This document shows, in pieces, positions 51,029 to 58,779 of a DNA stretch of 64,000 bases. The position numbers and the translations under genes are program-made. Source of the DNA: Trichomonas vaginalis G3. Lineage: Eukaryota > Parabasalia > Trichomonadida > Trichomonadidae. The stretch lies in the NCBI RefSeq assembly GCF_026262505.1, contig NC_067204.1, positions 13,286,522 to 13,350,521 of the forward strand, read 5' to 3'. Positions within the stretch are counted from its first letter, which is position 1, and every line of letters begins with the position of its first letter. The notes under the pieces are model-generated. The model was not told the origin of the DNA and did not search any database. It saw only the letters and a list, made by a program, of their open reading frames with translations.

Positions 51029-51613
51029 ATGTACGCTGAGTTTGTTGGAGAAGACCGTTGGGAAACTTGTTTGTTAGATGAGAAATATGAAATTCACTGT
51101 TGTGAGTCATTTGAAGTCAGAAACAAAAAGACAAAAAGAGTTTTAAGCGAATGGGAGCGAAATGACGGATATGCTGATATGAAGATGGGTGGAAAACACT
51201 ATCTTAAACATGTTGTCATTGCAACTCATTTTATACTGAATCCTAACAATTTACCTTTTGTAGACCATATAAACCGTATAAGAAACGACAATAGACTTGA
51301 AAACTTACGTTGGGTCACTGGTTCTGAAAACAATAAGAACAAAAGCAAATTTGGAGATATAGTATTCGAATTTGTCGACGAACTAGAAGATGAAGCAATT
51401 GAAATTACAGACTATGGCAAGCATACGTTTGAGTTTTACTACTACAGCGAAGAACAGGACTCTTTCTACTTTTATACCGGCGTAAACTATAGAAAATTAC
51501 AAGTATGTTTTACTAAGGCAGACTATGCTTATGTATACGCTAGAGATACAGATGGAAAATACGTTAGACTATTTCTTAACAAATTCAAGAAGCTATATGG
51601 CATACCATTTTAA
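51029..51613 (+). CDS. HNH endonuclease-like protein
   Basis: 194 residues. Residues about 58-110 carry the HNH core: KHVVIATHFILNPNNLPFVD then HINRIRNDNRLENLRWVTG and SENNKNK, the NUMOD4/HNH_3 pattern with DHIN and NxxxNL. The rest, including a strand-rich C-terminus, is unfamiliar. Such proteins cut DNA as homing endonucleases and are common in large viruses and phages. It follows the AAAAAAATATTTTT spacer motif. Confidence 0.8.
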   Translation: MYAEFVGEDRWETCLLDEKYEIHCCESFEVRNKKTKRVLSEWERNDGYADMKMGGKHYLKHVVIATHFILNPNNLPFVDHINRIRNDNRLENLRWVTGSENNKNKSKFGDIVFEFVDELEDEAIEITDYGKHTFEFYYYSEEQDSFYFYTGVNYRKLQVCFTKADYAYVYARDTDGKYVRLFLNKFKKLYGIPF

Positions 51614-51652
51614 AACGTTTTTAAAAAAATATTTTTTTATCCGATAGAAAAG

Positions 51653-52067
51653 ATGACGAAATATATTTCAGTCAACAAGTACATGACAGACAAAGAAGAA
51701 CTAGACCCATTCGTATTTGAATGTTTACTTCTACCATTTTGAAAAGTCTACATTTGACAAAGTTTGGAACATCGAACCAGTTAAGTTTGCTATTGTGACT
51801 AAAAATGGTGCGAAATTTGAAGACTTAGACATAGAAGGTTTGTTAGCAGTCAAAGAAAATTTTGACAGAAGGTTTTCAAACCTTAAAGAAGGCAAAGCAT
51901 ACAAACTTGTTATACCTTATGAACCAAAGAAAGCAGACGACTATGAATATTATGAGTCTAAGATAGTTGAAGTTCAAGGTAAATTGGGTAAAAAGATTTT
52001 AGAGTCTAAACCAGTGTTTGCTCCTAAAGAGGAAGAGAACATTGACATTGACCCAGAAATGTTCTAA
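51653..52067 (+). pseudogene. Small Maverick protein, frameshifted N-terminus
   Basis: ATG at 51653 opens MTKYISVNKYMTDKEELDPF and runs out of frame; the main part is MNVYFYHFEKSTFDKVWNIE onward (51717-52067, 116 residues), rich in Lys/Glu with tail DIDPEMF. A single base shift near 51712 joins them into about 137 residues. Function unknown. Confidence 0.6.
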
Positions 52068-52083
52068 AAATAAAATTTTATTT

Positions 52084-52542
52084 TTACATGTCAAATTTCT
52101 TTTTCTCTGGCTCTGGCTCTGGCTCTTTCTTCTCTTCTTCTACTTTCTTTTCTTTCTTTTCTCTCTTCTTCTTCTTCTTCTCTGGTGGAGTTATGTCAAA
52201 TTTGGCGCAACCATATTTATGTAAAAGGTCTTTGTCCTTTAATAGCTCTTCTATTCTGTTTTCTATTTCATCTTCAAGAACAGCGCATGTGTCTTCTTTG
52301 CATTCTAAGAACTTTTGTTGGACTTCATCTTTCCAATCGGCGTCATCTCTGTCAACAAGTCTGTCATTGACAAACTTAAAGACTTCTCTGCTTAATGTTT
52401 TATGGTTCTTGTCATATTCCCAGAAACAGAACTTTAGAACAAATTCACCTTTCTTGTTGACACTATGTAAGATTTTATGGTCGACAGATGTTTTGCTGTC
52501 GAAAAGTTTGTCTCGAATATAGATAGCGAAATCGCTAGACAT
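52084..52542 (-). CDS. Maverick protein with Lys/Glu-rich tail, 152 aa
   Basis: A folded N-terminal part (SSDFAIYIRDKLFDSK, then FVLKFCFWEYDKNHK) followed by a charged helix and a highly charged tail of EKK, EEE and EPEPEP runs. No known family. It is divergent from the ATPase gene, with 36 bases between starts. Confidence 0.75.
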   Translation of the reverse strand: MSSDFAIYIRDKLFDSKTSVDHKILHSVNKKGEFVLKFCFWEYDKNHKTLSREVFKFVNDRLVDRDDADWKDEVQQKFLECKEDTCAVLEDEIENRIEELLKDKDLLHKYGCAKFDITPPEKKKKKREKKEKKVEEEKKEPEPEPEKKKFDM

Positions 52543-52578
52543 TTTCTAAAAGATAAAATTTTTAATTTTTCTAAAAAT

Positions 52579-53454
52579 ATGTTAGAAAAAAAGTTTGCTG
52601 ACATTGACAAGAAATTTGAGAATGTTTTAAACAAGAACAAGAGGAAGTTAGAAAATGCTCAGATAAAGCCTATACATGACAAGTTCTTATTTGCTCAGAA
52701 TGGTATAACAGGTCTAATTGCACCACCTGGGTCGGGTAAGACTTTCACTTATCTTAAAATGGCTGCACAACAACAAGAACTAGATGAGAAGAACCCATTC
52801 TATGAGTTAGTTGTCATTTGTAGTACTTCTGGTCAATTTGACCAAACCGTCAATTCGTTCAAAGATATTATAAAGAAGTCTAAGTTAGTATGTATAAAAG
52901 ACTCTGAGTTGTTAGATTGGATAAAGAAGTACCAAAGAAGAGTTTTGAAGTACAATGCTATAAATGAGTATGTCAATTCGAAGTTTAAAGACCCAAATGA
53001 GGAAATGCAGAGAATATTAGAGAAGAAACACTTCAGAAACAAACAGAAAGAGATAGAATACATTTCGAAGAAATTGCAATCTTACGATTGGAAGACTTAC
53101 CCTCATAGATGTCTTCTTATCTTAGATGACTTTGCTTCTCATCCTTTGTTAAAGAACAGAGAACAAGACATGTGTCGAATTCTCAAGAAGCTCAGACACT
53201 TTAACATTTCAGTTGTCATTTGTGTACAGACAGCCAAGAGTTTAAGTAAGGATGTAAAGAGAATACTTACTGATATCATACTTTTCCCTGGATTGTCCGA
53301 AGACGATTTCATGGAACTTATGAAAGAGTCCATGGCAGGTAAGTTTGACAGACATGAACTATGGGAGAAGTACAAAGTCATACAAGACCCTCATACTTCT
53401 TTCAGAATTCATATCTACGCAAACAAAGTTCAAATTGTAAAAAGTCAAGCTTGA
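52579..53454 (+). CDS. Genome-packaging ATPase (FtsK/HerA, A32-like)
   Basis: 291 residues. Walker A APPGSGKT at 48-55, Walker B LLILDDFA with Asp183-184, then a Gln sensor in VVICVQTAKSLS. This is the order in A32-type packaging ATPases of Polintons, virophages and large DNA viruses, which pump DNA into the capsid. The frame is intact. I chose ATG 52579, as the upstream in-frame extension overlaps the divergent gene. Confidence 0.88.
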   Translation: MLEKKFADIDKKFENVLNKNKRKLENAQIKPIHDKFLFAQNGITGLIAPPGSGKTFTYLKMAAQQQELDEKNPFYELVVICSTSGQFDQTVNSFKDIIKKSKLVCIKDSELLDWIKKYQRRVLKYNAINEYVNSKFKDPNEEMQRILEKKHFRNKQKEIEYISKKLQSYDWKTYPHRCLLILDDFASHPLLKNREQDMCRILKKLRHFNISVVICVQTAKSLSKDVKRILTDIILFPGLSEDDFMELMKESMAGKFDRHELWEKYKVIQDPHTSFRIHIYANKVQIVKSQA

Positions 53455-53536
53455 AAAATAAAGAGTTTTGGCGACCAGGGTTTTTTCACTACTCGCTGTT
53501 CTTCATGAAATTTCATACGGAATTCAATAAAAATAA

Positions 53537-53597
53537 TGTTTATGTTAGAATGTTAGATCTAACATGTTTTCTAACATGTTTTCTAACATGGTCTAAA
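53537..53597 (+). repeat. TTAGATCTAACA repeat, copy 3
   Basis: Same 60-bp unit as in the terminal zone, preceded by TTCATACGGAATTCAATAA. It lies between the converging ATPase and 313-residue genes. Confidence 0.85.
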
Positions 53598-53638
53598 ACA
53601 TACAAAATTCATGAAATTTCATACGGAATTCAATAAAA

Positions 53639-53697
53639 ATAATGTTTATGTTAGAATGTTAGATCTAACATGTTTTCTAACATGTTTTCTAACATAA
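53639..53697 (+). repeat. TTAGATCTAACA repeat, copy 4
   Basis: Direct repeat of copy 3 with the same leading segment; ends a few bases before the stop of the 313-residue gene. Confidence 0.85.
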
Positions 53698-53701
53698 CTA
53701 T

Positions 53702-54643
53702 TTACAAGCGTTTTACATGGTATATGTTGCGATGGTTCATGACTCTAAACAATTTCGTAGCTTCTATTTCTTCTGTCAGTACATCGAATGTTTTAACGAT
53801 ACCGAAAGTTTCTTTATACTTCTTCTTGACGTCAGATAGAAGGAAATCGTCAGCAGTTGGATAGTTTTTGTTCAGAAATGCTAACATGTTCATTTTATCT
53901 TCTGCTGGCTTTTCTGCTTCTTTCTTTAAGTCTGCATAGTCGTTTCTCATTCTTTCTATCTCTTTGACTGAGTAGTTATATTTCCTCATTGCTGCTTTAC
54001 ATTTAGAACATTGCGGGTTCATTTTTGCGTTATATTCTGAAACCTTACCTGCTAAAACAACTAAGGCGTCAATTGCTCTCTTCATCTCGAACATAGCGGG
54101 TCTTATTTGTTCGTTCCATACCTTACCTCTTCTATCTTTATCTCTTATTTCCCAAACACATTTTGCAACTAATGAAACAAAGTTGTCGTAGGTCTTAAAT
54201 TCTTCGGATTTGTAAAGGTCAGAGATGTTCTTATATACCATGTCGCAATCTTTGTCCATAACCTTATGGTTGCAATGAAATCCTAGAAACTCATAGTTTA
54301 CCTTTCGTATGAACTTCTTTATTTCTACTGAGTCAGTAACTTTAACTTCAATTTCGTCGAATTCAGGAATAGTGAGTTTTTGTTGTTGGATTTCAGGCAA
54401 TTTGGGTAAATGGTCAATAATGTCCTGCATTTCATAAAGATACTGTTCATTTGTTTCATCTTTCGCACTACAGTCTAAATTACTTGTTAAAAGTTCTTGC
54501 TTTATCTTCTGGATTTTTGTTTCGAAAGTATATGAAGAAGGAATGAAGTTTTTCATCTCTACCAACATAGATGTTGGATTCATAACTAACGAGTTTGGTG
54601 CTGTAGTTGTTTGAACTGTTGTTGTGCCGATTGTTGAAATCAT
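53702..54643 (-). CDS. Maverick protein of unknown function, 313 aa
   Basis: Mostly helical. A CSKC pair near residue 215 could bind metal. The C-terminus (FGIVKTFDVLTEEIEATKLF and on) is compact and probably folded. No family recognised. The gene is bracketed by copies 3-4 and copy 5 of the 60-bp repeat, in opposite orientation. The start at 54643 lies just after AAAAAAATATTTTTTT. Confidence 0.75.
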   Translation of the reverse strand: MISTIGTTTVQTTTAPNSLVMNPTSMLVEMKNFIPSSYTFETKIQKIKQELLTSNLDCSAKDETNEQYLYEMQDIIDHLPKLPEIQQQKLTIPEFDEIEVKVTDSVEIKKFIRKVNYEFLGFHCNHKVMDKDCDMVYKNISDLYKSEEFKTYDNFVSLVAKCVWEIRDKDRRGKVWNEQIRPAMFEMKRAIDALVVLAGKVSEYNAKMNPQCSKCKAAMRKYNYSVKEIERMRNDYADLKKEAEKPAEDKMNMLAFLNKNYPTADDFLLSDVKKKYKETFGIVKTFDVLTEEIEATKLFRVMNHRNIYHVKRL

Positions 54644-54724
54644 ATTTTTTATACAAAATAAAAAAATATTTTTTTAAAAAAACCAACTTTATTTTTTATT
54701 TCGGGAAAACTCATGAAAATTCAA

Positions 54725-54792
54725 GAGTTTTAGACCATGTTAGAAAACGTGTTAGAAAACATGTTAGATCTAACATTCTAACATAAACATTA
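54725..54792 (-). repeat. TTAGATCTAACA repeat, copy 5 (inverted)
   Basis: Opposite orientation to copies 3 and 4, in the divergent region between the 313-residue gene and the next plus-strand gene. Confidence 0.85.
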
Positions 54793-54819
54793 TTTTTGCT
54801 GAAAAAGTGTTATTTTTTC

Positions 54820-55014
54820 ATGTCCGAAGACTCGAAGGTGCAACACTTCCAAAATACCGACGAACTCAGAAGAGCAGCATGGCAGTATCTTCTTGACAAC
54901 TTCTTTGAGTTCTCCAGGCACACCTTGGAAAATGCTGAAGAACTCCGACACAGAGAATTTGGAGAAATTGCACTCCAATACTACCTTGACAAACAAAGGG
55001 TAAACAAAGGGTAA
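54820..55014 (+). CDS. Small protein of cargo block, 64 aa
   Basis: Starts MSEDSKVQHFQNTDELRRAA; helical, charged, ends in DKQRVNKG. GTTATTTTTTC before the ATG resembles the host initiator. Function unknown. Base composition is more GC-rich than the ATPase side. Confidence 0.6.
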   Translation: MSEDSKVQHFQNTDELRRAAWQYLLDNFFEFSRHTLENAEELRHREFGEIALQYYLDKQRVNKG

Positions 55015-55054
55015 AATAAGACTAAAAACTTAACGTTTAAAAAGTGACATTTTT

Positions 55055-55255
55055 ATGAGCTCCGAGTCACCGAGAAAACTTGGTCAGATGTTAGCAGCTT
55101 ACTTCCCTGAGGAGGATGGAAGCGTTACATACGTAAGGTTCAAAAACAACGAACCTGGAATTGCGTACCAAATTCGCAATTACATGACCATGGAAGAGTA
55201 CGAAAGGTTTCTACAAGAGAAACCAGCTCTAAACAACTCAGAAAAGAAAGAATAA
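55055..55255 (+). CDS. Small protein of cargo block, 66 aa
   Basis: Starts MSSESPRKLGQMLAAYFPEE; mixed fold, Lys/Glu-rich end. AAAAAGTGACATTTTT immediately precedes the ATG and resembles the element before host genes at 1403, 14114 and 28976. Function unknown. Confidence 0.6.
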   Translation: MSSESPRKLGQMLAAYFPEEDGSVTYVRFKNNEPGIAYQIRNYMTMEEYERFLQEKPALNNSEKKE

Positions 55256-55283
55256 AAAGTTTAACTCGTAATTGTTTATTTTT

Positions 55284-55910
55284 TTACTTGTATGGGCAAG
55301 CTGCAAGAATGAAGTCGACTATCTCGGTCTTTGTCTTGACCAGTTGGACTGCTCTTGCGAGTACGTCTGTTTTACGGTCTCCAGCTGGTGTCTGACCTTC
55401 GTAATTGCGCATGTTCTTGAGAGCTCCAGTTGTAAATGGTTGTAGGATGAAGAGTCTCTCAGACTGCTTGAGGTAGTCTTCACGGTCACGAACCGAATCT
55501 GTGGTACGAGTCGAATCGGTCGATTTGAGGGAAGAGAGTGAGAGCCTGTCTTCTTCCATAGGGGCTGTGGCATACTCTTTGCGTAAACGGTTCAGACCTT
55601 CTTCGAACTCTTGGTCTCTCTTGGACTGAGATTGGAATTTGAATTGGGGTGGAGGGTTTGACATGAACATCCAAGGGTTAGGGAAGTAAGGCATGGGTTG
55701 AGGAGGGTAGTTTGGAAAGCCTTGTGGTGGGTAGTTTGGAAAGCCTTGTGGTGGGTAGTAACCTTGAGGTGGAAATTGGTAGTAATTCGGAGGTCCTTGT
55801 TGGAACTGAGGTTGCTGTGGGGAGCCTTGTGGAGGTGGAACCTGTTGTGGTGCTGGAGCATGCTGTTCTTCTGGCTGTGGAACGGGTTCAGTAGGTGGGA
55901 CGTCGGACAT
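55284..55910 (-). CDS. Pro/Gln/Tyr-rich protein, 208 aa
   Basis: The first half is low-complexity (PQQVPPPQGSPQQP) with repeated PPQGFPNY units; the second half is helical and charged (LNRLRKEYATAPMEEDRLSL) with a short hydrophobic end (IVDFILAACPYK). A disordered tether plus folded end suggests a structural or condensate-forming protein. No family recognised. The promoter side faces the 21-bp tandem array. Confidence 0.7.
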   Translation of the reverse strand: MSDVPPTEPVPQPEEQHAPAPQQVPPPQGSPQQPQFQQGPPNYYQFPPQGYYPPQGFPNYPPQGFPNYPPQPMPYFPNPWMFMSNPPPQFKFQSQSKRDQEFEEGLNRLRKEYATAPMEEDRLSLSSLKSTDSTRTTDSVRDREDYLKQSERLFILQPFTTGALKNMRNYEGQTPAGDRKTDVLARAVQLVKTKTEIVDFILAACPYK

Positions 55911-55931
55911 TCGTTTGTGTCTTAACCGTCT

Positions 55932-56290
55932 TTGTTCTGAAACAATATAATATTGTCTTGAAAAAGTACAATATTGTCTTGAAAAAGTACAATATTGTCT
56001 TGAAAAAGTACAACATTGTCTTGAAAAAGTACAACATTGTCTTGAAAAAGTACAACATTGTTCTGAAAAAGTACAACATTGTTCTGAAAAAGTACAACAT
56101 TGTTCTGAAAAAGTTCAAGACTTGTTCTGAAAAAGTACAGCCGTACTCAAATTTGAGAGACATTGTACTGAATTTATACAACATTGTTCTGAAAAAGTAC
56201 AACATTGTCTTGAAAAAGTACAACATTGTCTTGAAAAAGTACAACATTGTCTTGAAAAAGTACAACATTGTCTTGAAAAAGTACAATATT
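55932..56290. repeat. 21-bp tandem repeat array
   Basis: About 14 good units containing TGAAAAAGTACAAC and a palindromic core ACAATATTGT or ACAACATTGT; a diverged stretch of about three units interrupts them near 56130-56180. Because 21 is a multiple of three, open frames arise on both strands by chance. The array fills the divergent gap between two genes and may be a regulatory or replication site. Confidence 0.85.
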
Positions 56291-56303
56291 GTACTGACTC
56301 AGT

Positions 56304-56666
56304 ATGGAGCTTGACCCCTTAGACGAAGCAATTTATCTAATTGAGGTAAATGAAACCGTGAAGGAATATCTCAGCAAGTGCAAACCAAGCAAGTCCATTG
56401 GCTTCTGGTTGTCCAAGAATAGTGTCTTAAAGTTGGAAATTGAAACAGGTGTTGCAATTCAAGTTCCAGAAGGCACTGCATTCGATGATATTAAGGATGT
56501 GAAGAAAGAAGCCCTCTTGAAGTTCTTCATGAAACGTCCTTGGATACTACTTCCATATCGTGAGAGCCCAATTCCACGAATTACACAAATTCTCAGAGCA
56601 CTACTTCACTACTCTGGACAGCCGTTCTTCATAACCTCAGAAGGCGACATCCAACCAATTCAGTAA
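56304..56666 (+). CDS. Cargo-block protein, 120 aa
   Basis: Starts MELDPLDEAIYLIEVNETVK. A compact mixed fold with FFMKRPWILLPYRESPIPRI and a strand-rich end. No family recognised. It starts at the edge of the tandem array and ends about 30 bases before the next gene. Confidence 0.7.
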   Translation: MELDPLDEAIYLIEVNETVKEYLSKCKPSKSIGFWLSKNSVLKLEIETGVAIQVPEGTAFDDIKDVKKEALLKFFMKRPWILLPYRESPIPRITQILRALLHYSGQPFFITSEGDIQPIQ

Positions 56667-56682
56667 ACATCTCATTTTAACT

Positions 56683-56690
56683 TCACTTTT
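56683..56690 (+). promoter_or_regulatory. Initiator (Inr) TCACTTTT
   Basis: ACTTCACTTTTTTTATG: the initiator leads directly into the ATG at 56694, as in host genes. Confidence 0.6.
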
Positions 56691-56693
56691 TTT

Positions 56694-56978
56694 ATGTTTT
56701 TACTCACACTCGTACTCAACAGGTTTGTGTACAACTATTTCAACTGTGAACCTTGTATTGACCGGTCTTCCTGCAAATGCAAGTTCGGTCAATACACAAT
56801 TTATGGTGGCAAGAAAGACAGTGGGGAATGTTATTCTGACATCTGTTGTTGCGCTCGAGAGAGAATTGAAATTCCAGACCCAACTCCAACAAGAACTCTC
56901 AAGTTGCCGAAGACTCATGTGAAGAAGAAGCCTTCTGGTAAGTTTCTTATAGCCATATACATGGCACGCTTTGAGTAA
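56694..56978 (+). CDS. Cys-rich small protein, 94 aa (frame uncertain)
   Basis: The frame opened by the initiator has a hydrophobic start (MFLLTLVLNRFVYNYF), then eight Cys in CEPC, CKCK, GEC and CCC, then a basic Pro-rich end. A shorter plus-strand frame (56725-56922) reads TVNLVLTGLPANASSVNTQF and a coiled-coil-like end and also looks natural; it lacks a matching start. One of them may be an artefact of a shift. Function unknown. Confidence 0.5.
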   Translation: MFLLTLVLNRFVYNYFNCEPCIDRSSCKCKFGQYTIYGGKKDSGECYSDICCCARERIEIPDPTPTRTLKLPKTHVKKKPSGKFLIAIYMARFE

Positions 56979-56989
56979 AAACATTTTTT

Positions 56990-56999
56990 TCATTTTTTG
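56990..56999 (+). promoter_or_regulatory. Initiator (Inr) TCATTTTTTG
   Basis: Lies directly before the ATG at 57001. Confidence 0.55.
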
Positions 57000-57000
57000 A

Positions 57001-57584
57001 ATGAAGCAAGTTAAATTCGTCCCACACCAAACTCAATGGACCGATGAAGAGTTTCAAGCTATGGTTGAAGGTGTTGAGAACGACATAGACGGCGAACTTG
57101 AAGGAGCTCAAACCACAATTGCAACCAAAATTGCAGAAGTCAAGGAAAAATAGCTCCACTTAAAGCTACCAAAGCTACTCTTGACCTCATGGATACTTAC
57201 CGTTTAGAAGTAAAGAGTGGAATAAGACAATTAAAATTAAAACTTCTAAACTACGAAGCTATACTCCAAAAGTTAGCAGAAATGAGAAGACTTTACCAGA
57301 GCTACTTACATGTAAGGGACTTACCTTCAAGCAGTCCGACCAAAGATGAATTTTCTGACATTGTCCCAATTTTGTCCGAAAGTCAGCTCAGATGTTTTGA
57401 ACTGCTCCCAACATATCCAGAATATGAACGTTTGCCTGAACTCTTCCGCAATCTCAAAAAACGTTTTTTGGTTCTCATGTTCGAAACTTTTATCGGAAGA
57501 GACAACAAACGTTCAGAAGAAGAACAAGATATTATTTTAAACTTGTTGTATGACTTAACCGTCATAACAAGCTTTTTGAAGTAA
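57001..57584 (+). pseudogene. Cargo-block helical protein, one frameshift
   Basis: The first frame (57001-57153, 50 residues, starting MKQVKFVPHQTQWTDEEF) ends VKEK and stop; one extra A in the run at about 57146-57150 continues it as EKIAPLKATKATLDL into the second frame (through 57189-57584, ending LLYDLTVITSFLK). About 194 residues would result, helical and probably coiled coil. Function unknown. The second frame alone could start at 57189. Confidence 0.65.
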
Positions 57585-57605
57585 AACCGTCATTCTCAAA
57601 CCACT

Positions 57606-57616
57606 TCATTTTTTCG
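57606..57616 (+). promoter_or_regulatory. Initiator (Inr) TCATTTTTTCG
   Basis: Ends at the base before the ATG at 57617. Confidence 0.6.
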
Positions 57617-58321
57617 ATGTCCGAACAAGCACCGAAGCCGAACACAATGGAAGATGTCCTTTCAATGTTGCCAGACAAGCGCCCAGTTCAAATTCAAATT
57701 TTGAATTTGAAAGCTCATCTGACAAACACCGTTAAGACTCTCCAAAGTAGTCTTATGGAAGAGATGAAGGGACTTAAAGGTGAGTTCCTCATGAACCAAG
57801 CTTCCAATGAGAAAGTCCTGAACGATTTGACGGAAACCTTGCGCATTTACGCGAGAGAGAACCGAGACCTTGCCAGACTCATCTACCGTTTCTTCGAAGA
57901 GATAGACGCCATCTGGAAGGTACTCGGAAAGGACAGAACCTCCAACACCGTACTTCGTGAACACAGAATTGCCGAAGGAATTGTCGAGGAAGAAGAGAAA
58001 CACGAAGAAGAGGAAGAGGAAGAAGAGGAAGAAGAGAAACACGAAGAAGAGGAAGTTTGGGCAACCCTTGTTGCCGATGACACTTACGAAATTTCCCAAC
58101 CCTACCCATACCAAATCCGCAACAAGGAGACCGGCAAGGTTCTTACCCCAGTTCTCAACAACTTGGGACACTTGAACCTTACCCTTCGGAATTACGGTTC
58201 AATCTCCATGGGCAAGCTTGTCGCAATTCAATGGGTTCCAAATCCAAACAAGAGGACGAAGGTCAGACACATTGACGGTGACAAGCTCAACAACCGTAAG
58301 GAGAACCTCGAGTGGTTCTAA
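57617..58321 (+). CDS. Coiled-coil + HNH-like protein, 234 aa
   Basis: A helical coiled coil (about 20-115), an acidic run with a repeated KHEEE unit (120-150), and a C-terminal domain LTLRNYGSISMGKLVAIQW then NPNKRTKVRHIDGDKLNNRK and ENLEWF, which resembles the HNH/NUMOD half of homing endonucleases (His-Ile-Asp-Gly-x-x-x-Asn-Asn-x-x-x-Asn-Leu). It resembles the domain in the protein at 51029, though here the final half of HNH is missing. It may bind DNA without cutting. Codons are markedly richer in G+C than in the Maverick core. Confidence 0.7.
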   Translation: MSEQAPKPNTMEDVLSMLPDKRPVQIQILNLKAHLTNTVKTLQSSLMEEMKGLKGEFLMNQASNEKVLNDLTETLRIYARENRDLARLIYRFFEEIDAIWKVLGKDRTSNTVLREHRIAEGIVEEEEKHEEEEEEEEEEEKHEEEEVWATLVADDTYEISQPYPYQIRNKETGKVLTPVLNNLGHLNLTLRNYGSISMGKLVAIQWVPNPNKRTKVRHIDGDKLNNRKENLEWF

Positions 58322-58370
58322 GAGTAAAAAAATTTTATTTTAGGGGGAAACCCCGAGTAAATTTAAGTTT

Positions 58371-58634
58371 TTAGTTGCGTAAGCGGCTTAAATTAAGGAT
58401 AATTTGGACAAGTAGTTCCTGACCTCTGAATTGGACTCTTTCGTCATCCCAGTTGCGTAGGAGGTCGTCCCAGAGGAGTTGGTAGAATTGCCATTCCAAG
58501 GACGATTTGTCCTCCCAGGCATTGAGGATGTACTGCTCGTAGAGTCTCATGACCTCTGCCTTGCACCAGACACCCTCTCCCTTGGAACGTAAGGCTTCTT
58601 CGAAGTGCTCGAATGCGATTGGCTGCGGGACCAT
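58371..58634 (-). CDS. Small helical protein, 87 aa
   Basis: Starts MVPQPIAFEHFEEALRSKGE; Trp-rich (WQFYQLLWDDLLRNWDDE), helical. The ATG at 58634 follows TCATTTCGG on the minus strand, an initiator-like element; an upstream in-frame GTG is not a plausible start. Function unknown. Confidence 0.6.
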   Translation of the reverse strand: MVPQPIAFEHFEEALRSKGEGVWCKAEVMRLYEQYILNAWEDKSSLEWQFYQLLWDDLLRNWDDERVQFRGQELLVQIILNLSRLRN

Positions 58635-58664
58635 CCGAAATGACACTTTTTGTCCGTTTGGTCA

Positions 58665-58772
58665 ATGTTCGTGTCTCGTGCCATAGTCGACGAAAATACA
58701 GACAAACAGGTTATATATGAGTTTGAGACCAAGAATGGTGTAACTCGACCTGTCCGATTCAAATTCGAATAA
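58665..58772 (+). CDS. Small protein, 35 aa
   Basis: Starts MFVSRAIVDENTDKQVIYEF and ends RPVRFKFE. Divergent from the 87-residue gene and convergent with the polymerase. Coding is supported only by natural-looking composition and place. Confidence 0.4.
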   Translation: MFVSRAIVDENTDKQVIYEFETKNGVTRPVRFKFE

Positions 58773-58779
58773 AAATTTT

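Noticed and set aside
55932..56290. CRISPR-like array
   Set aside because: Units are contiguous, without unique spacers, in a eukaryotic element.
55888..56314. Open frames on both strands through the 21-bp array (VLKKYNI and MLYFFKT repeats)
   Set aside because: A 21-base period keeps all frames open; they overlap the flanking genes and have no initiator.
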